Source: JAVBSX01 sp051660685 (GTDB taxonomy: Bacteria; Planctomycetota; Planctomycetia; Pirellulales; Thermoguttaceae). Taken from it: 14,412 nt of DNA. Below the pieces are notes generated by a model. The model did not search any database and was not told the DNA's origin. It was given only the letters and a program-made list of their open reading frames with translations. Where the stretch lies: assembly GCA_051660685.1 (NCBI GenBank), contig JBOFQB010000017.1, positions 1-14,412 on the forward strand. Direction: 5' to 3'. This document shows positions 13,532 through 14,412 of this stretch, piece after piece (the stretch's first letter is position 1; the number at the start of each line of letters is the position of its first letter). A program made the position numbers and the translations under genes.

Positions 13532-14412
13532 TCATCCGCCATACAACGCCGCCATTTGTGACGCCTCGGACCGTATCAAATCAATCAATTCCGAAGGTCC
13601 CAATACCTCCGCATGACGACCATGACTGAGCAGCCAACGTTTGACGACTTGAAGGTTAGACACTTCAAATTCCAGCACCACTCGACCATCGGCCTCCTCT
13701 AAAAACCGTTCCGTTTTATGCCAGTGCTTCTCACGAATCGGACCCGAAAGGACAGAATCAAACCGTATCCGAACCGTCTGCTGCGATTTGCCTTTCTCCT
13801 CAGAAAATATCCCGAAAAGACTGGATATATGTTCTTGCAAGTCAAATTCCCCCGCTCCTGAAAACGCCTCTCCCGTCCGCGTCACCCCTTGCATCCGATC
13901 CACCTTCCAATGCCGAACTCCGTTACGCTTATGAGAAAAACCGACCAAATACAAGGACCCATCGTGATGAATCAGTCCATAAGGCGAAACCTTCGTCCTC
14001 GATGGCTCTGAATCTTGTAGCGATTGATACAAAATCACCACACACTGTTGATTCTCAATCGCCGTTGCCAAATCGTCAAGCATTTCACCACGACCTTGAT
14101 AATCACTCCAGCCAAATTCCGTCCGGCCAAAGGTTCCAATCGACCGTTCCAAAAATCGTATCAGTTGTGTTCCCAACGATTGACGCATCTTTTTCAGGGC
14201 ACTTTGCATCGCCTCCCAAAAATACGAACCCATCATCGGTTCCAAAAATAATCGGCCTGTGTAAACCGCAATTACTTCATCCAACGTAAACCGTAACGCC
14301 GTCTCGTGCAACATGATTCGATACTTTTTTATTTTCGAGTCCGTCACGTCCTCGATGAGCGGCAAACCATTGGCCCGAAATTGGGAAAAATGCCGTTGAA
14401 TGCTGCGCCGAT
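13532..14412 (-). CDS. WYL-domain transcriptional regulator, N-terminus cut by the window edge
   Basis: The frame stays open to the right edge: 292 residues are visible and the gene starts beyond 14412. The first visible residues, RRSIQRHFSQFRANGLPL, match the recognition-helix end of the DeoR/YafY-type helix-turn-helix (s.rTi.RDl..L...G.pi), so the TTG at 14365 is not the start. A helical middle part follows, and then the WYL domain around GSLYLVGFSHKRNGVRHWKVDR, in which LYL replaces the name-giving Trp-Tyr-Leu. The C-terminal WCX-type region reads FEVSNLQVVKRWLLSHGRHAEVLGP. Such proteins bind DNA as dimers and sense ligands such as single-stranded nucleic acid or nucleotides. The gene precedes grpE by 211 nt on the same strand. 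It may control the downstream unit or itself, but no operator can be assigned. Confidence 0.88.
   Translation of the reverse strand, partial: RRSIQRHFSQFRANGLPLIEDVTDSKIKKYRIMLHETALRFTLDEVIAVYTGRLFLEPMMGSYFWEAMQSALKKMRQSLGTQLIRFLERSIGTFGRTEFGWSDYQGRGEMLDDLATAIENQQCVVILYQSLQDSEPSRTKVSPYGLIHHDGSLYLVGFSHKRNGVRHWKVDRMQGVTRTGEAFSGAGEFDLQEHISSLFGIFSEEKGKSQQTVRIRFDSVLSGPIREKHWHKTERFLEEADGRVVLEFEVSNLQVVKRWLLSHGRHAEVLGPSELIDLIRSEASQMAALYGG

Overview
The window is one strand of tightly packed genes: every coding region I can support is read right to left on the minus strand. I see no tRNA, rRNA, CRISPR array or insertion sequence. Moderate GC, a divergent GrpE, glycine-rich membrane/FHA-type proteins, an α/α-toroid (prenyltransferase/squalene-oxidase repeat) membrane protein, a WYL regulator and weak Shine-Dalgarno use all suggest a planctomycete. 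That assignment is from family memory, not from a marker gene.

Layout in the direction of transcription. (1) The right edge holds the body of a WYL-domain regulator whose helix-turn-helix start lies outside the window. (2) After a 211-nt gap containing a hairpin with a T-run come a divergent grpE and a short Hsp70 (Hsp70-1), followed by a strong intrinsic terminator. (3) A seven-gene run then covers nearly all of 10667 down to 123. It encodes a VWA membrane protein with an FHA-like tail; a small ORF of unknown status; an α/α-toroid membrane protein on the same scaffold as the VWA protein; a 1004-residue protein with J-like, TPR-like and membrane parts; a second short Hsp70 (Hsp70-2); a PrsW-family intramembrane protease; and a degenerate kinase-like protein with a C-terminal membrane anchor. 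Three junctions have the same 8-nt stop/start overlap and the others are gaps of 21-31 nt, so the run looks like one operon. (4) The left edge carries the first 15 codons of another gene with a good ribosome binding site.

How it may work (inference). The VWA and toroid proteins share a cytoplasmic N-terminus, one anchor helix, an exchangeable extracytoplasmic domain, about five further membrane helices and a cytoplasmic FHA-like tail. The 1004-residue protein resembles a membrane-bound adaptor that could bring Hsp70-2 to the membrane, although its J-like domains lack the HPD motif. Both Hsp70s lack the helical lid and have about 50 extra residues where the interdomain linker should be. Together with GrpE, PrsW and the pseudokinase, this looks like an envelope-facing Hsp70 system that I do not recognise as described. 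The duplication with domain exchange between the two sensor genes, and near-identical 3' ends that suggest gene conversion, are the most direct sequence-level observations.
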